Notes under the pieces: generated by a model
Seen by the model: the letters and a program-made list of their open reading frames with translations, nothing else
The model's database searches: none
Told to the model about the DNA's origin: nothing
From: Streptomyces caelestis
Lineage (GTDB): Bacteria; Actinomycetota; Actinomycetes; Streptomycetales; Streptomycetaceae
NCBI RefSeq assembly: GCF_001279005.1
Contig: NZ_LGCN01000177.1
Location: forward strand, 62,001 to 126,000
Direction: 5' to 3'
DNA: 64,000 bases
Made by a program: the position numbers and the translations under genes
In this document: piece by piece, positions 27,849-35,605 of the stretch
How positions within the stretch are numbered: the first letter of the stretch is position 1
Layout: each line of letters begins with the position of its first letter

Positions 27849-28520
27849 ATGCCCTCGCTCGACCGTCAGGAAAACGTCTTCGTCCTCGACCTGGGGGACG
27901 GCGAGAACCGCTTCCACCCCGACTGGATCGGCGCGGTCGGCGCCGCGCTCGACGAGGTGGAGAAGGCGGAAGGCCCCCGTGCCCTGGTCACCGCCGCCAC
28001 CGGCAAGATCTACTCCAACGGGCTCGACCTGGAGTGGCTGTTCGCCCACGCCGACCAGTACCACGACTACGTCGTCTCCGTGCACGGACTGTTCGCGCGG
28101 ATGCTGTCACTGCCGGTCGTCACGGTGGCCGCGCTGCAGGGCCACACGTTCGCCGCCGGCGCGATGTTCTCCCTCGCCCACGACGTTCGCGTCATGCGCG
28201 CCGACCGAGGCTACTGGTGCCTGCCCGAGGCGGACATCGACATCCCCTTCACCCCCGGCATGTCCGCCCTCATCCAGTCCCGGCTGGCGCCGCAGACCGC
28301 GCACGAGGCCATGGTCACCGCCCGCCGCTACGGTGGTGCCGACGCCGCAGCCGTCCACATCGTCGACCAAGCGGTCCCCGAGGAGGCCGTGCGCTCCACC
28401 GCCATCGAGACCGCCCGGGCCCAGGTGAACAAAGCAGGCGACACCCTCGGCACCATCAAGGCCCGCATGTACGCCCCGGTCCTGGCCGCCCTGCGCGACA
28501 CCGCCAACCCCCTCGGCTGA
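27849..28520 (+). CDS. Enoyl-CoA hydratase/isomerase (crotonase) family protein
   Basis: A 223-residue crotonase-fold protein. GKIYSNGLDLEWL and VAALQGHTFAAGAMFSLAHD are the two oxyanion-hole segments, and RGYWCLPEADIDIPFTPGM follows as in the eukaryotic peroxisomal ECI-like group. The usual catalytic Glu pair of true hydratases is not evident, so an isomerase or other CoA-thioester reaction is possible. GAAGGAG precedes the ATG at ideal spacing. It stands alone. Confidence 0.9.
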   Translation: MPSLDRQENVFVLDLGDGENRFHPDWIGAVGAALDEVEKAEGPRALVTAATGKIYSNGLDLEWLFAHADQYHDYVVSVHGLFARMLSLPVVTVAALQGHTFAAGAMFSLAHDVRVMRADRGYWCLPEADIDIPFTPGMSALIQSRLAPQTAHEAMVTARRYGGADAAAVHIVDQAVPEEAVRSTAIETARAQVNKAGDTLGTIKARMYAPVLAALRDTANPLG

Positions 28521-28551
28521 CCGGCGCCACACCGATCTGCCGACGGACGAG

Positions 28552-29064
28552 TCAGCTGAACAGGGCGATCAACCCGTTCAACCAGATCCCCACCATTGCG
28601 AGGAGGGCGATCAGGCAGCCGGTTCCTGCCAGGAAGCCGCTGAACTTCCTCATGGCGGAGCCCGGTTCGTCATCCAGGGCGGAAGGCGTCGAGTCCCAGT
28701 CCACCGGGCGCCCCAGGGATTCGGAGCAAGCGGTGCGTACCGCCGTCAGCTGCTCCACGGCGAACTCGGACGGAGCGAGCGACTCGGGGCCGCTCCACGC
28801 GAGTGCCCTCATGCGCTCCCGGGGCGTCCGGTACCTCGCTTCGAAGGCGGAGGTCTCGGCCGCGTCCCGGTCCTCCTCGAGATACATCCAACGCCCCGCT
28901 TCCGCGGGCTCGCCGTACAGCCGGTACACCTCTGCCAGGCGGCGGCGGAGGGTCAGGTCGTCGGGGTAGGAGGAGACCAGTCCGCGTAGGCGCTGACGCG
29001 CCATGGGCACGCGACCGGCTGCCAGATCCGCGTCGACTCGGGCGAGGGTGGCTGTCAGGGGCAT
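28552..29064 (-). CDS. DUF6584-like protein with C-terminal membrane helix
   Basis: A 170-residue protein. The N-terminal half (MPLTATLARVDADLAAGRVP, YPDDLTLRRRLAEVYRLYGE, AGRWMYLEE) is TPR-like and matches what I remember as DUF6584. The C-terminus has one hydrophobic helix (LAGTGCLIALLAMVGIWLNGLIAL). Function unknown. The ATG at 29064 gives the family start. It converges with the crotonase gene, with 31 bases between stops. Confidence 0.75.
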   Translation of the reverse strand: MPLTATLARVDADLAAGRVPMARQRLRGLVSSYPDDLTLRRRLAEVYRLYGEPAEAGRWMYLEEDRDAAETSAFEARYRTPRERMRALAWSGPESLAPSEFAVEQLTAVRTACSESLGRPVDWDSTPSALDDEPGSAMRKFSGFLAGTGCLIALLAMVGIWLNGLIALFS

Positions 29065-29596
29065 GGACGCATGATCGGCCAGGCCGGTGGGGCGATTCGA
29101 CTCCTTTTCACCGGCCGAGTGGTCGACCCCGGTTCGGTGAGGCAGGACGGTCCGGCTGCCGCTCGCCGGTTGCGGAGTTTCCCCAGCAGCTCCAGGCCCG
29201 CGCCGTCCTCTCGGTGGCCGACGACCGGTGACCGGCAGCGGTGAGCGGCAGCGGTAAGCGGACGTCCTCCACCATCGTCCGCTGGTACGACAGCAGGACA
29301 GAGGCGCTGACGCGCGTCCCCGTCCGGCGTTGCTGATGACGGTTGCGGATGCAGGGCCCCCTCGGTGCGACCTATGAGCGGGAGGGCGGAGCAGCGGCCC
29401 CCCGGATGCGGAAGATCCCACTGAGCGAGGAGCGCGCCGCCCGCCGGGGTGAGGCGCGGGGCCGGCCGGATCCGGCGGACGCCGGTTGAGAAGACGATCA
29501 CCTTCCCGGAAGGACCACACCCATGCCGGGCGCTGTGCCACCGAAAGCTGACGGGCCGACCCCGCCACGACTCATGCTGATGCAATGAGCAAGTTG
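29065..29596. other. Spacer of about 530 bases, no supported gene
   Basis: Both strands were read from the DUF6584 start to the sod control region. The frames are interrupted or Arg/Pro-rich, and none has a start with a ribosome site. I recognise no relic of a known family. Confidence 0.4.
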
Positions 29597-29613
29597 TTGC
29601 AAGTCATTCGCAA
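29597..29613. promoter_or_regulatory. Candidate Nur (nickel) box in the sod promoter
   Basis: TTGCAA-N5-TCGCAA lies 53 bases before the superoxide dismutase ATG. The Nur consensus in S. coelicolor is TTGCAA-N5-TTGCAA, so one base differs. Nur with nickel represses the iron SOD gene sodF there. A possible -35/-10 pair (TTGCAA, then TAGGGT at 29622-29627, 19-base spacer) would be covered by the box. Confidence 0.7.
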
Positions 29614-29665
29614 TAAAGTCGTAGGGTGTCCCAGGACGATCAACTCATCGAAGGAGACGCGCCAG

Positions 29666-30274
29666 ATGGGCACCTACGCGCTTCCCGACCTGCCGTACGA
29701 CTACTCGGCGCTCGCGCCGGCCATCACGCCGGAAATCCTGGAACTGCACCACGCCAAGCACCACGCCGCCTACGTCAAGGGAGCCAACGACACGCTGGAG
29801 CAGATCGCGGAGATCCGCGACAAGGACCAGCTCACGCCCACCGGCCTCGTCGGCCTGGAGAAGACCTACGCCTTCAACCTCTCCGGGCACGTCCTGCACT
29901 CGATCTTCTGGCAGAACCTCTCCCCGGACGGCGGCGACCGCCCCGACGGAGCGCTGGCGACCGCGATCGACGAGCACCTGGGTGGCTTCGAGGCCTTCAA
30001 GAAGCAGCTCACCGTGGCCACCACATCCGTGCAGGGCTCGGGCTGGGGCGTGCTCGCCTGGGAACCCCTGGGCAAGCGCCTGATCGTGGAGCAGGTCTAC
30101 GACCACCACGGCAACGTCGGCCAGGGCAGCACCCCGCTGCTCGTCTTCGACGCCTGGGAGCACGCCTACTACCTGCAGTACAAGAACGTCCGACCGGACT
30201 ACGTCACCAAGCTCTGGGACCTGGTCCACTGGGAGGACGTCGCAGCCCGCTACGCCGCGGCCGTCGGCGCCTGA
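29666..30274 (+). CDS. sodF: Iron/manganese superoxide dismutase
   Basis: A 202-residue Fe/Mn SOD. The metal ligands are visible in the family motifs: [11 protein letters not shown] (first His), [10 protein letters not shown] (second His) and [11 protein letters not shown] (Asp and third His). It converts superoxide to oxygen and peroxide in the cytoplasm. AAGGAG is seven bases before the ATG. The upstream Nur-box candidate suggests it is the iron enzyme SodF, switched off when nickel is available for NiSOD. The symbol rests on that inference, as metal preference cannot be read with certainty. Confidence 0.95.
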   Translation: MGTYALPDLPYDYSALAPAITPEILELHHAKHHAAYVKGANDTLEQIAEIRDKDQLTPTGLVGLEKTYAFNLSGHVLHSIFWQNLSPDGGDRPDGALATAIDEHLGGFEAFKKQLTVATTSVQGSGWGVLAWEPLGKRLIVEQVYDHHGNVGQGSTPLLVFDAWEHAYYLQYKNVRPDYVTKLWDLVHWEDVAARYAAAVGA

Positions 30275-30318
30275 CCGACGTCATCACCTCCTGACCAGGG
30301 CTCCGGACGTCCGCGTCA

Positions 30319-30355
30319 GGGGCGGGGTGCCGGAGGATCGCCGGCACCCCGCCCC
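30319..30355 (+). terminator. Hairpin terminator after the SOD gene
   Basis: GGGGCGGGGTGCCGG (30319-30333) and its exact complement (30341-30355) flank a seven-base loop, 45 bases past the stop codon. No T tract, which is normal in Streptomyces. Confidence 0.75.
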
Positions 30356-30931
30356 TCGCGCGCTGAGAGCCATGACGCCTGTGCGCCGTCCTCCTCCCCG
30401 CGGCACAGGCACCCTCACCCCTTCTCATCACGCCCGCCGCCGACCCGGGTTCGGACCACGACCCACGAGGGTGAGAGGCGAGTTCCGCCTCGACCAGCCG
30501 ATCGGCAACGCGGGCGGCGCCGGCGGCAGAACGGCGCCATGACGAACTCCTCTGGCTCGATCCCCGTGACCTGCCCGCATGAAGGCGGCCCTGGTGCAGT
30601 TCACCCCGGATGTCGGGGTGCAGGCCACCGTGACGGGCCGGGCGCGGGGCCGCTCCCGTACGGCGGTACGGGAGCGGCCCCGCGCCCGGTGGTGATCCGT
30701 ATGCCGGAGTCCGTTGTCCGCCACACGCCGGCCACCCAGGGCGCCCGAACAAAGGACGACGGCCACCACCTGGACCCGGCCGCACCGCTGCTCACTTCCT
30801 GAGTTCCGGCCCGGGCCTCCCGCTGAGGTCCCCACCCGCTTTCCACGCACGGCAGATGAGTAGGCGCACTCATGCCGGGCTTCGCGACGACCCCGAGGAT
30901 GGCGACAGCACACAGACAAGAGGAGCACACG
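30356..30931. other. Spacer of about 575 bases with a strong hairpin, no supported gene
   Basis: No frame has a credible start and composition. The chief structure is the 24-bp inverted repeat at 30638-30689, listed separately. The last 60 bases carry the leader of the DUF2238 gene, with AGAGGAG before its ATG. Confidence 0.4.
30638..30689. repeat. Perfect 24-bp inverted repeat with 4-base loop
   Basis: Arms 30638-30661 and 30666-30689 are exact complements around GGCG, beginning CCGGGCGCGGGGCCGC. It stands isolated, 360 bases after one gene and 240 before the next. A terminator of a lost gene or a cruciform repeat are both possible. Confidence 0.8.
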
Positions 30932-31615
30932 ATGTCCGCCATCAACATGTCCGTCAACCCGTCGCCGTCGGACGTACCGCCGGCCCCCGGCGGTACAGGT
31001 CGCCGACTGCCCGCCGTTCTCGTGGCCGTCGTCGCCGCAGCGCTCATGGCGTCGGCGTGGGGTGCCAAAGAATCGACCACCTGGCTGCTGGAGACGGTGT
31101 GGGTGATGGTGGGCCTGCCCCTGGCGATCCTGCTGCGGCGGCGGTTCCCGCTGAGCGGCCTGCTGTGTGGTCTGCTTGCCGTCCACGCGCTGGTCCTGAT
31201 CGTGGGTGGGCACTACACCTACGCGGAGGTCCCGGCCGGTGACTGGGTGCGCGACTGGTTCGGCCTGGAGCGCAACCCCTACGACCGCTTCGGCCACCTC
31301 ATGCAGGGCTTCGTCCCGGCGATCCTGGTCCGGGAACTCCTCGTCCGCACCTCGCCGTTGCGCGGCAGCCGCTGGCTCGCCCCGCTGACCGTCTGCGCCT
31401 GCCTCGCCTTCAGCGCCGTCTTCGAGATGCTGGAGTGGGCGGCGGCCGTGATCGGCGGACAGGCCGCCGACGCGTTCCTGGCCACTCAGGGCGATGTCTG
31501 GGACACCCAGTGGGACATGTTCTGCGCACTGATCGGCGCCACCTGCTCACTGCTGCTCCTCAGCCGCCTGCACGACCGCAGCCTCACTCGCCTGCCACGT
31601 GCGGCGAAGAACTGA
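30932..31615 (+). CDS. DUF2238 membrane protein (YjdF-like)
   Basis: A 227-residue protein with five to six hydrophobic helices. GHYTYAEVPAGDWVRDWFGL, NPYDRFGHLMQGFVPAILVR and SAVFEMLEWAAA, then QGDVWDTQWDM, are the conserved DUF2238 segments. The family is an inner-membrane protein of unknown function; the conserved Asp, His and Glu residues in the loops could bind metal or lipid. AGGAG precedes the ATG. Confidence 0.92.
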   Translation: MSAINMSVNPSPSDVPPAPGGTGRRLPAVLVAVVAAALMASAWGAKESTTWLLETVWVMVGLPLAILLRRRFPLSGLLCGLLAVHALVLIVGGHYTYAEVPAGDWVRDWFGLERNPYDRFGHLMQGFVPAILVRELLVRTSPLRGSRWLAPLTVCACLAFSAVFEMLEWAAAVIGGQAADAFLATQGDVWDTQWDMFCALIGATCSLLLLSRLHDRSLTRLPRAAKN

Positions 31616-31839
31616 ACCGGTCCCTCAGCCCGGCGTGGTGTGCGGAGCGAGGAGCCTCGCCGTCCGCAGCCGCATCAAACGCTGACCATCTCCTTACGCG
31701 GTCTGGCGTTCAAGTGAGTGGAAGACTTCAACGAGCACCGCGAGTATTTCCGGCCGGGCCCCGCTGGCGGAGGGTGCGGATCGGGTCGATTGACCAAGGG
31801 CATCATCGGCGCACCGTAGTCGCCGTCTACGCTCTTGAC

Positions 31840-32772
31840 ATGCAGCGCAGCGATGTCACGCGGAACGACGGCGCGTGGGTGGGCCTGTCCTTGGACGTAC
31901 AGGACCGCCACCAGCCGGAGCTGTGCATTTTCACTGCTGGACCACGGCTGCTGGTCTCCCAGTCGTCGAAGCCTGTGCTGCTCGCTGCCGTCGAAGAGCC
32001 CTTACAAGGCGTGGACTTCTGGCGTACCGACGAGTACCGCTCCTTTGTCCCACCGCTGCGCGCCGACGTGGGGCGTGCCCTGTCGCGCAGCCCGCAACGG
32101 TGGGCTCACCGCTTCGCGCACTACCTCATCGACTCACCGGGCAGCCCGTTGCACGAGGGCCGGTGGCTGCTCTCCTGCGAGAGCCCGCTCCTGCGCTGGC
32201 GTCACGCTGCCACTTCGCATGCCGAGTACTGGAGCTCGATGCTCGTCGAGGGCCATCCGAACGGATACATCGACTGGTTCTTCCACTCCACATCGTTCGA
32301 GGTCCTGCCGCTACGGCCCATGCCCGGCCCGGGCGACAGCCGAGTCAAGGCGTACCGCAAGCAGGTCCGCGAGGGGACGCTCCCACCCGTTCTGTTGTGG
32401 TGGGTCAGTGGTCTGGACTGTCATCTGATCCTGGACGGTCACGCACGACTCGCCGCGGCGATCGCCGAGTCCATCGAGCCTCCGCTGCTGCAGTTGCACC
32501 GCACCATGCCGCGCGATGACCTGGCCACACGTATCGATGACGCTGTGGGCTTCTACGAGTACGAACTGGAACGCTTCGCCGAGCTCCGCGCCGTCCACGG
32601 TCCCACCGTCCCGGACGGCTCCGCCACCGCCGGCCCACAGCTCGTCCGCCTCCTCCACGATGCGAACACCGCAGAACAGCCGACCTGGGCCTGGCCCTTG
32701 CCCGGAGGGGAAGGCCAGTGGCATCGCATCGCACGCGAGGCAACCCTCGGCAAGGACTGGCTTCGTACCTGA
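31840..32772 (+). CDS. Hypothetical protein with ParB/Srx-like loop
   Basis: A 310-residue soluble protein. The segment LPPVLLWWVSGLDCHLILDG followed by HARLAAAIAES is like the ParB N-terminal/sulfiredoxin fold, where an L-DGHHRL motif forms the nucleotide pocket. The N-terminal half (e.g. SMLVEGHPNGYIDWFFHSTS) is not recognised. I see no Shine-Dalgarno stronger than weak purines before ATG 31840. It is the last gene before the stacked tRNA-Arg island, on the core side of the outermost attachment repeat. Confidence 0.6.
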   Translation: MQRSDVTRNDGAWVGLSLDVQDRHQPELCIFTAGPRLLVSQSSKPVLLAAVEEPLQGVDFWRTDEYRSFVPPLRADVGRALSRSPQRWAHRFAHYLIDSPGSPLHEGRWLLSCESPLLRWRHAATSHAEYWSSMLVEGHPNGYIDWFFHSTSFEVLPLRPMPGPGDSRVKAYRKQVREGTLPPVLLWWVSGLDCHLILDGHARLAAAIAESIEPPLLQLHRTMPRDDLATRIDDAVGFYEYELERFAELRAVHGPTVPDGSATAGPQLVRLLHDANTAEQPTWAWPLPGGEGQWHRIAREATLGKDWLRT

Positions 32773-32836
32773 GCCCTGCCGATAGGACACACCCCAGGGG
32801 GAAACTCAGGGGAACCTCAGGCGCCCTTCCCTTCTG

Positions 32837-32872
32837 TGTCCCCGGCAGGATTCGAACCTGCGACACCCGCTT
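32837..32872 (-). repeat. tRNA-Arg 3'-end copy A (outermost attachment remnant)
   Basis: 36 bases matching the 3' end of the tRNA-Arg(CCT) gene at 55740 with one mismatch. It covers acceptor, T arm and part of the variable/anticodon stem, then diverges to TTGAGGAGTTCG. It marks the boundary with the native chromosome to the left. Confidence 0.85.
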
Positions 32873-32960
32873 GAGGAGTTCGATCCGGGCCCGCCCCGGA
32901 GGCCGTCGTCGGCGGGTGCGGCAGCCGGACAGGGATGCTGATGTACACCTTCATCCGGCG

Positions 32961-32985
32961 TCGTTGATGTCCCGCGTGGATGTCA
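32961..32985. repeat. Arm-type repeat, 124 bases inside att copy A
   Basis: A 25-base sequence beginning TCGTTGATGTC and ending TGGATGTCA. Related copies stand at 38391-38415 and 39503-39527, each exactly 124 bases from the start of its own tRNA fragment, and at 41816-41840, 41 bases before att copy E. Constant spacing suggests integrase or excisionase arm binding. Confidence 0.65.
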
Positions 32986-33037
32986 CGCGTGGATGTCAGA
33001 GCGGAGCAACCCGCGCGCTCGCTGGCACGATGAGCCA

Positions 33038-33352
33038 GTGGTTGACCTGGAGCGCATCAAAGCAGAGACCGTGGCGTACTTCCGAGCACTCGATGAGAAC
33101 GCCACCCTGCGGCACCACTTTCGTCACGCTGACGAGGAGGGGGGCTTGTGGTACATCGAGGCGGTACGCGACCGCGGCGAGTTGATCGTGATCAAGCAAG
33201 CCGAGCTGACTTCGGCCGGCCAACTCCACCGGTACAGCTGGGAGCACCTGGAGGACGAGCGCGGCTTCCTGACAGACCAGGCGATCAATCCTGAAGAGGA
33301 CCCGCTGGAGGCCATCCCGGCCGAAGAGTTCCTGCGGGTGTGGACGCAGTGA
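33038..33352 (+). CDS. Small acidic hypothetical protein in block A-B
   Basis: A 104-residue protein if GTG 33038 is the start (VVDLERIKAETVAYFRALDE). The body includes GGLWYIEAVRDRGELIVIKQ and EEFLRVWTQ. I do not recognise the family. It reads like a compact alpha/beta protein, acidic overall, and could be an immunity-like or regulatory protein. An ATG 45 bases upstream in frame (32993) is an alternative start. It lies between the outermost att copy and the first toxin-antitoxin module. Confidence 0.55.
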   Translation: MVDLERIKAETVAYFRALDENATLRHHFRHADEEGGLWYIEAVRDRGELIVIKQAELTSAGQLHRYSWEHLEDERGFLTDQAINPEEDPLEAIPAEEFLRVWTQ

Positions 33353-33506
33353 ACAGCGTCTGATCCCGCACCGTGGTGCAGACCTGCGAAGCCGACTCGG
33401 GAGGGGCGCGCACGTGGTGAATGCGTGCTGGTGGGTGTCGTACGGTGAATGCGCGGGTTGCCCGGCGGAAGTCGGCGAGCAACCCGAGTGAGGTGTACGC
33501 GCCCCG

Positions 33507-33953
33507 TCAGACCTTCTCCACTCGTACGGGGCGGCCTGCGAGAAGCTGATTCAGATCATCGGTGTCCGAAGTGAAGACGGTCGCCTGGGCTCCCCGCTCG
33601 GCTTCCTGTGCGGCCACGGCCGCAAGGACGGCATCGATGGCGTACTTGTGCCCGTGCAGGCCGGCGGTCTTCAGCATGTCCCGCGCCGTGGCGATCACCT
33701 GGTCGTCCGTGTGCACGATGCGGATCCGGGACAGTGTCCAGTTCCACAGTGCCTGCCTTGACGTTTCGCGCGGATCCCATGCCTCCAAGGTGGTGAGGGC
33801 CGAGGTGACGACGGGGATGTCGAGCCGCGGAGCCGCCTTGATCAGCGCGATCACCTCCCGATCTCCTCGAATGGCCTTGGAAAGGGCCTCGGAGTCGAAC
33901 ACGAAGACGCGTTGTCGTGGCTGGTGCAGCTTCGCTCGGGTGGTGCGGCTCAC
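33507..33953 (-). CDS. PIN-domain toxin (VapC-like)
   Basis: A 148-residue PIN-domain protein, predicted metal-dependent RNase. The acidic residues of the active site are visible in VFVFDSEALSKAI, TLEAWDP, KYAIDAVLAAVA and VFTSDTDDLNQLL. Its GTG start overlaps the antitoxin stop (GTGA, 33950-33953), which indicates translational coupling. It belongs to a type II toxin-antitoxin pair that would help keep the element in the cell. The substrate RNA is unknown. Confidence 0.88.
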   Translation of the reverse strand: MSRTTRAKLHQPRQRVFVFDSEALSKAIRGDREVIALIKAAPRLDIPVVTSALTTLEAWDPRETSRQALWNWTLSRIRIVHTDDQVIATARDMLKTAGLHGHKYAIDAVLAAVAAQEAERGAQATVFTSDTDDLNQLLAGRPVRVEKV

Positions 33954-34216
33954 GCGGCCGCACCGGGGTGCGATCGCTGCTCGTCATGCCAACCGTCGAT
34001 GGCGGCGATGCGGTCCAGCGCTGCCTGCTGCTCGTCGTCCGTCACCGGCCCGTGCTCCTCCTCGAGGCGTTCGGCCAGCTCGCGCAACCGGTCCATGGCG
34101 TCCTGATGGGCGGCGGCGGCCGCGATGTAGCCGGACACCCCTCGTGCGTCGACACGCTCCTTGATCGATTCGACAAGCTCTTCCGGCACGGTAATGGTGA
34201 TCTTTCGAGTTGCCAT
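33950..34216 (-). CDS. VapB-like ribbon-helix-helix antitoxin
   Basis: An 88-residue protein. MATRKITITVPEELVESIKE, then a helix pair with VSGYIAAAAA, is a ribbon-helix-helix DNA-binding domain. The acidic C-terminus (LAERLEEEHGPVTDDE) would bind the PIN toxin downstream. A palindrome, CATACTT-G-AAGTATG (34214-34228), covers the start codon and is the probable autoregulatory operator. Confidence 0.88.
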   Translation of the reverse strand: MATRKITITVPEELVESIKERVDARGVSGYIAAAAAHQDAMDRLRELAERLEEEHGPVTDDEQQAALDRIAAIDGWHDEQRSHPGAAA

Positions 34217-34228
34217 ACTTGAAGTATG
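34214..34228. promoter_or_regulatory. Palindromic operator of the first toxin-antitoxin pair
   Basis: CATACTT (34214-34220) and AAGTATG (34222-34228) form an exact palindrome around one base, overlapping the antitoxin ATG. RHH antitoxins usually bind such sites at their own promoter. Confidence 0.7.
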
Positions 34229-34504
34229 CCAGGCTCTGCGTCAGGCGACCTGGCTTTCTCCGCGGCCCGGCCCGGAGGTTCCCCTCGTCATCCTTGTTCA
34301 GGGCGCCGGCCTCTCCAGATCACCACCAGACGATCAGAGGTGTCAGGTCCTCCGGGTGATCGATGAAGGCCGATCTCTGACGTCCCTACCGATGGCTCGG
34401 GCGCGTACCCGCGGACGGCGTGGCGACAGCCGCCCTGCGCGGTCCTCGAAACGGCGAAGGGCCGGCCCCGGAGAAAAGCTCTCTCGAACCGACCCTTCTG
34501 TCCG

Positions 34505-34541
34505 TGCCCCCCGGCAGGATTCGAACCTGCGACACCCGCTT
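34505..34541 (-). repeat. tRNA-Arg 3'-end copy B
   Basis: Matches the tRNA-Arg 3' end except that the first C run has six instead of five bases. It is fused to the 3' end of the OGG-fold glycosylase relic, whose frame reads straight into it. It is the left end of the relic AICE block. Confidence 0.85.
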
Positions 34542-35281
34542 GAAGAGTTCGATCTCGTCGATGCCGATGCGGCGCCCGAGCTGCCTGCTCTCCTCGCGGG
34601 CCCAGCGGTCCAATAGCGTGCAGTACCGGACGTAGGCGCTGGCGGGCCATCCGTCCTCACCGAGCGAGCCCCACTTGCAGGTGTTCCTGAGCGTGGCGGC
34701 CACCTGGGAGTCGAGGATCACGCACGGGTGGTCGAGAACGCTGCTGCCAGCGAAGTACAAGACCTTGGTCGAGAATGCCGGGCCCGGATACGCAATGGCG
34801 TTGCGGCGTTGCGGCGTTGCGGCGTTGCGGCGTTGCGGCGTTGCGGCGTTTCGGCGTTTCGGCGTTTCGGGCGTAGAGCTTCGTGCGCCTGCGCCGGATC
34901 CTCGCGGGCCGCCTGCATGGCCTGGCGCAGAGCCGCCACGGCTGAGGACGGGTTATCCGCCACAGCTCAATCACGCTGGCGATTGAGGCGGAGTTTCAGG
35001 CCACTGCCCCAAGCGAGGACTCGCCACGAACATCGCAGCAGCTCCTCTTCGAAGCCCGCATCAAGGTTGGCCGCATCCGTGAACACGTCGCCGCGACTGA
35101 GCCGCGTGACATCTGGTCCGGTCACGGGCGCACCAGGCAGGTGAGCGGCTGCTATCTCGTTGTTCCACCAGTTGCCGGCGATGGGGATGGTGTGACCGTC
35201 GATCCGCTCCGACCGCTGCTCGGCAAGAGCCTCACGGCACGCACGCGGCAACTGCAGGCGAGAAAGGTCTGTGGGTGCCAT
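34530..35281 (-). pseudogene. OGG-fold 8-oxoguanine DNA glycosylase relic, broken by a stop and an 8-bp repeat
   Basis: The frame starts at 35281 (MAPTDLSRLQLPRACREALA) and contains NWWNNEIAAAHL, LSRGDVFTDAAN and LAWGSGLKLRLNRQ. An in-frame TGA at 34967-34969 interrupts it; the same frame continues as AVADNPSSAVAALRQAMQAA. After an 8-bp tandem repeat it resumes in another phase as GPAFSTKVLYFAG, ILDSQVAATLRNT and SAYVRYCTLLDRWA. GPAFFTK-LYFAG and ILD-VA-LR are typical of the OGG-fold family. The C-terminus runs into att copy B. The family call rests on remembered motifs. Confidence 0.65.
34797..34866. repeat. 8-bp tandem repeat (VNTR) inside the glycosylase relic
   Basis: About nine units, mostly GCGGCGTT and drifting to TCGGCGTT at the right end. 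A period of eight is not a multiple of three, so each gain or loss of a unit shifts the reading frame of the gene it lies in. Confidence 0.9.
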
Positions 35282-35605
35282 GGCCCTGTCCGGCCCCGTC
35301 GGAAGGAGGAGAGATGCCGACTCCGGTGCTCACGCTTGCCGGTGCCGGCGAACGACGACGCCCGTCGAACCCTGCGGCGCATGCTCGACGGCTTCGGCAA
35401 CCAACGCGGCTCCGGAGGCCCGTTGCCTGTCCGGGGTCTCGGCCGGTCAGCGCCTTCCACTGACGTCCACCGGTACGGCCGTCGTGTGGCGAACGTCCGT
35501 GGGAAACGGTGAGCGGGCGGGGGCAACCCCGCCCCCGCCTCATGAGTCACACAGGCGTCGCCCGTTTCACATGCTTTCTCTTGGTCCAGAAGGGGCCCAC
35601 TCCCT
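35282..35605. other. 324-base spacer with a short doubtful frame and a hairpin
   Basis: A 49-residue frame at 35314-35463 (MPTPVLTLAGAGERRR) has an excellent ribosome site, AAGGAGGAGAG, but Arg/Pro-rich content and no recognisable family; it may be the start of a lost gene. A GC-rich hairpin (GCGGGCGGGG / CCCCGCCCCCGC, 35513-35540) precedes the fibronectin-type gene. Confidence 0.35.

Noticed and set aside
34797..34866. CRISPR array
   Set aside because: The units are 8 bp with no spacers; it is a simple tandem repeat. I saw no CRISPR array anywhere in the window.
35314..35463. 49-residue frame after an excellent ribosome site
   Set aside because: Arg/Pro-rich and unrecognised; mentioned only as a possible remnant in the spacer entry.
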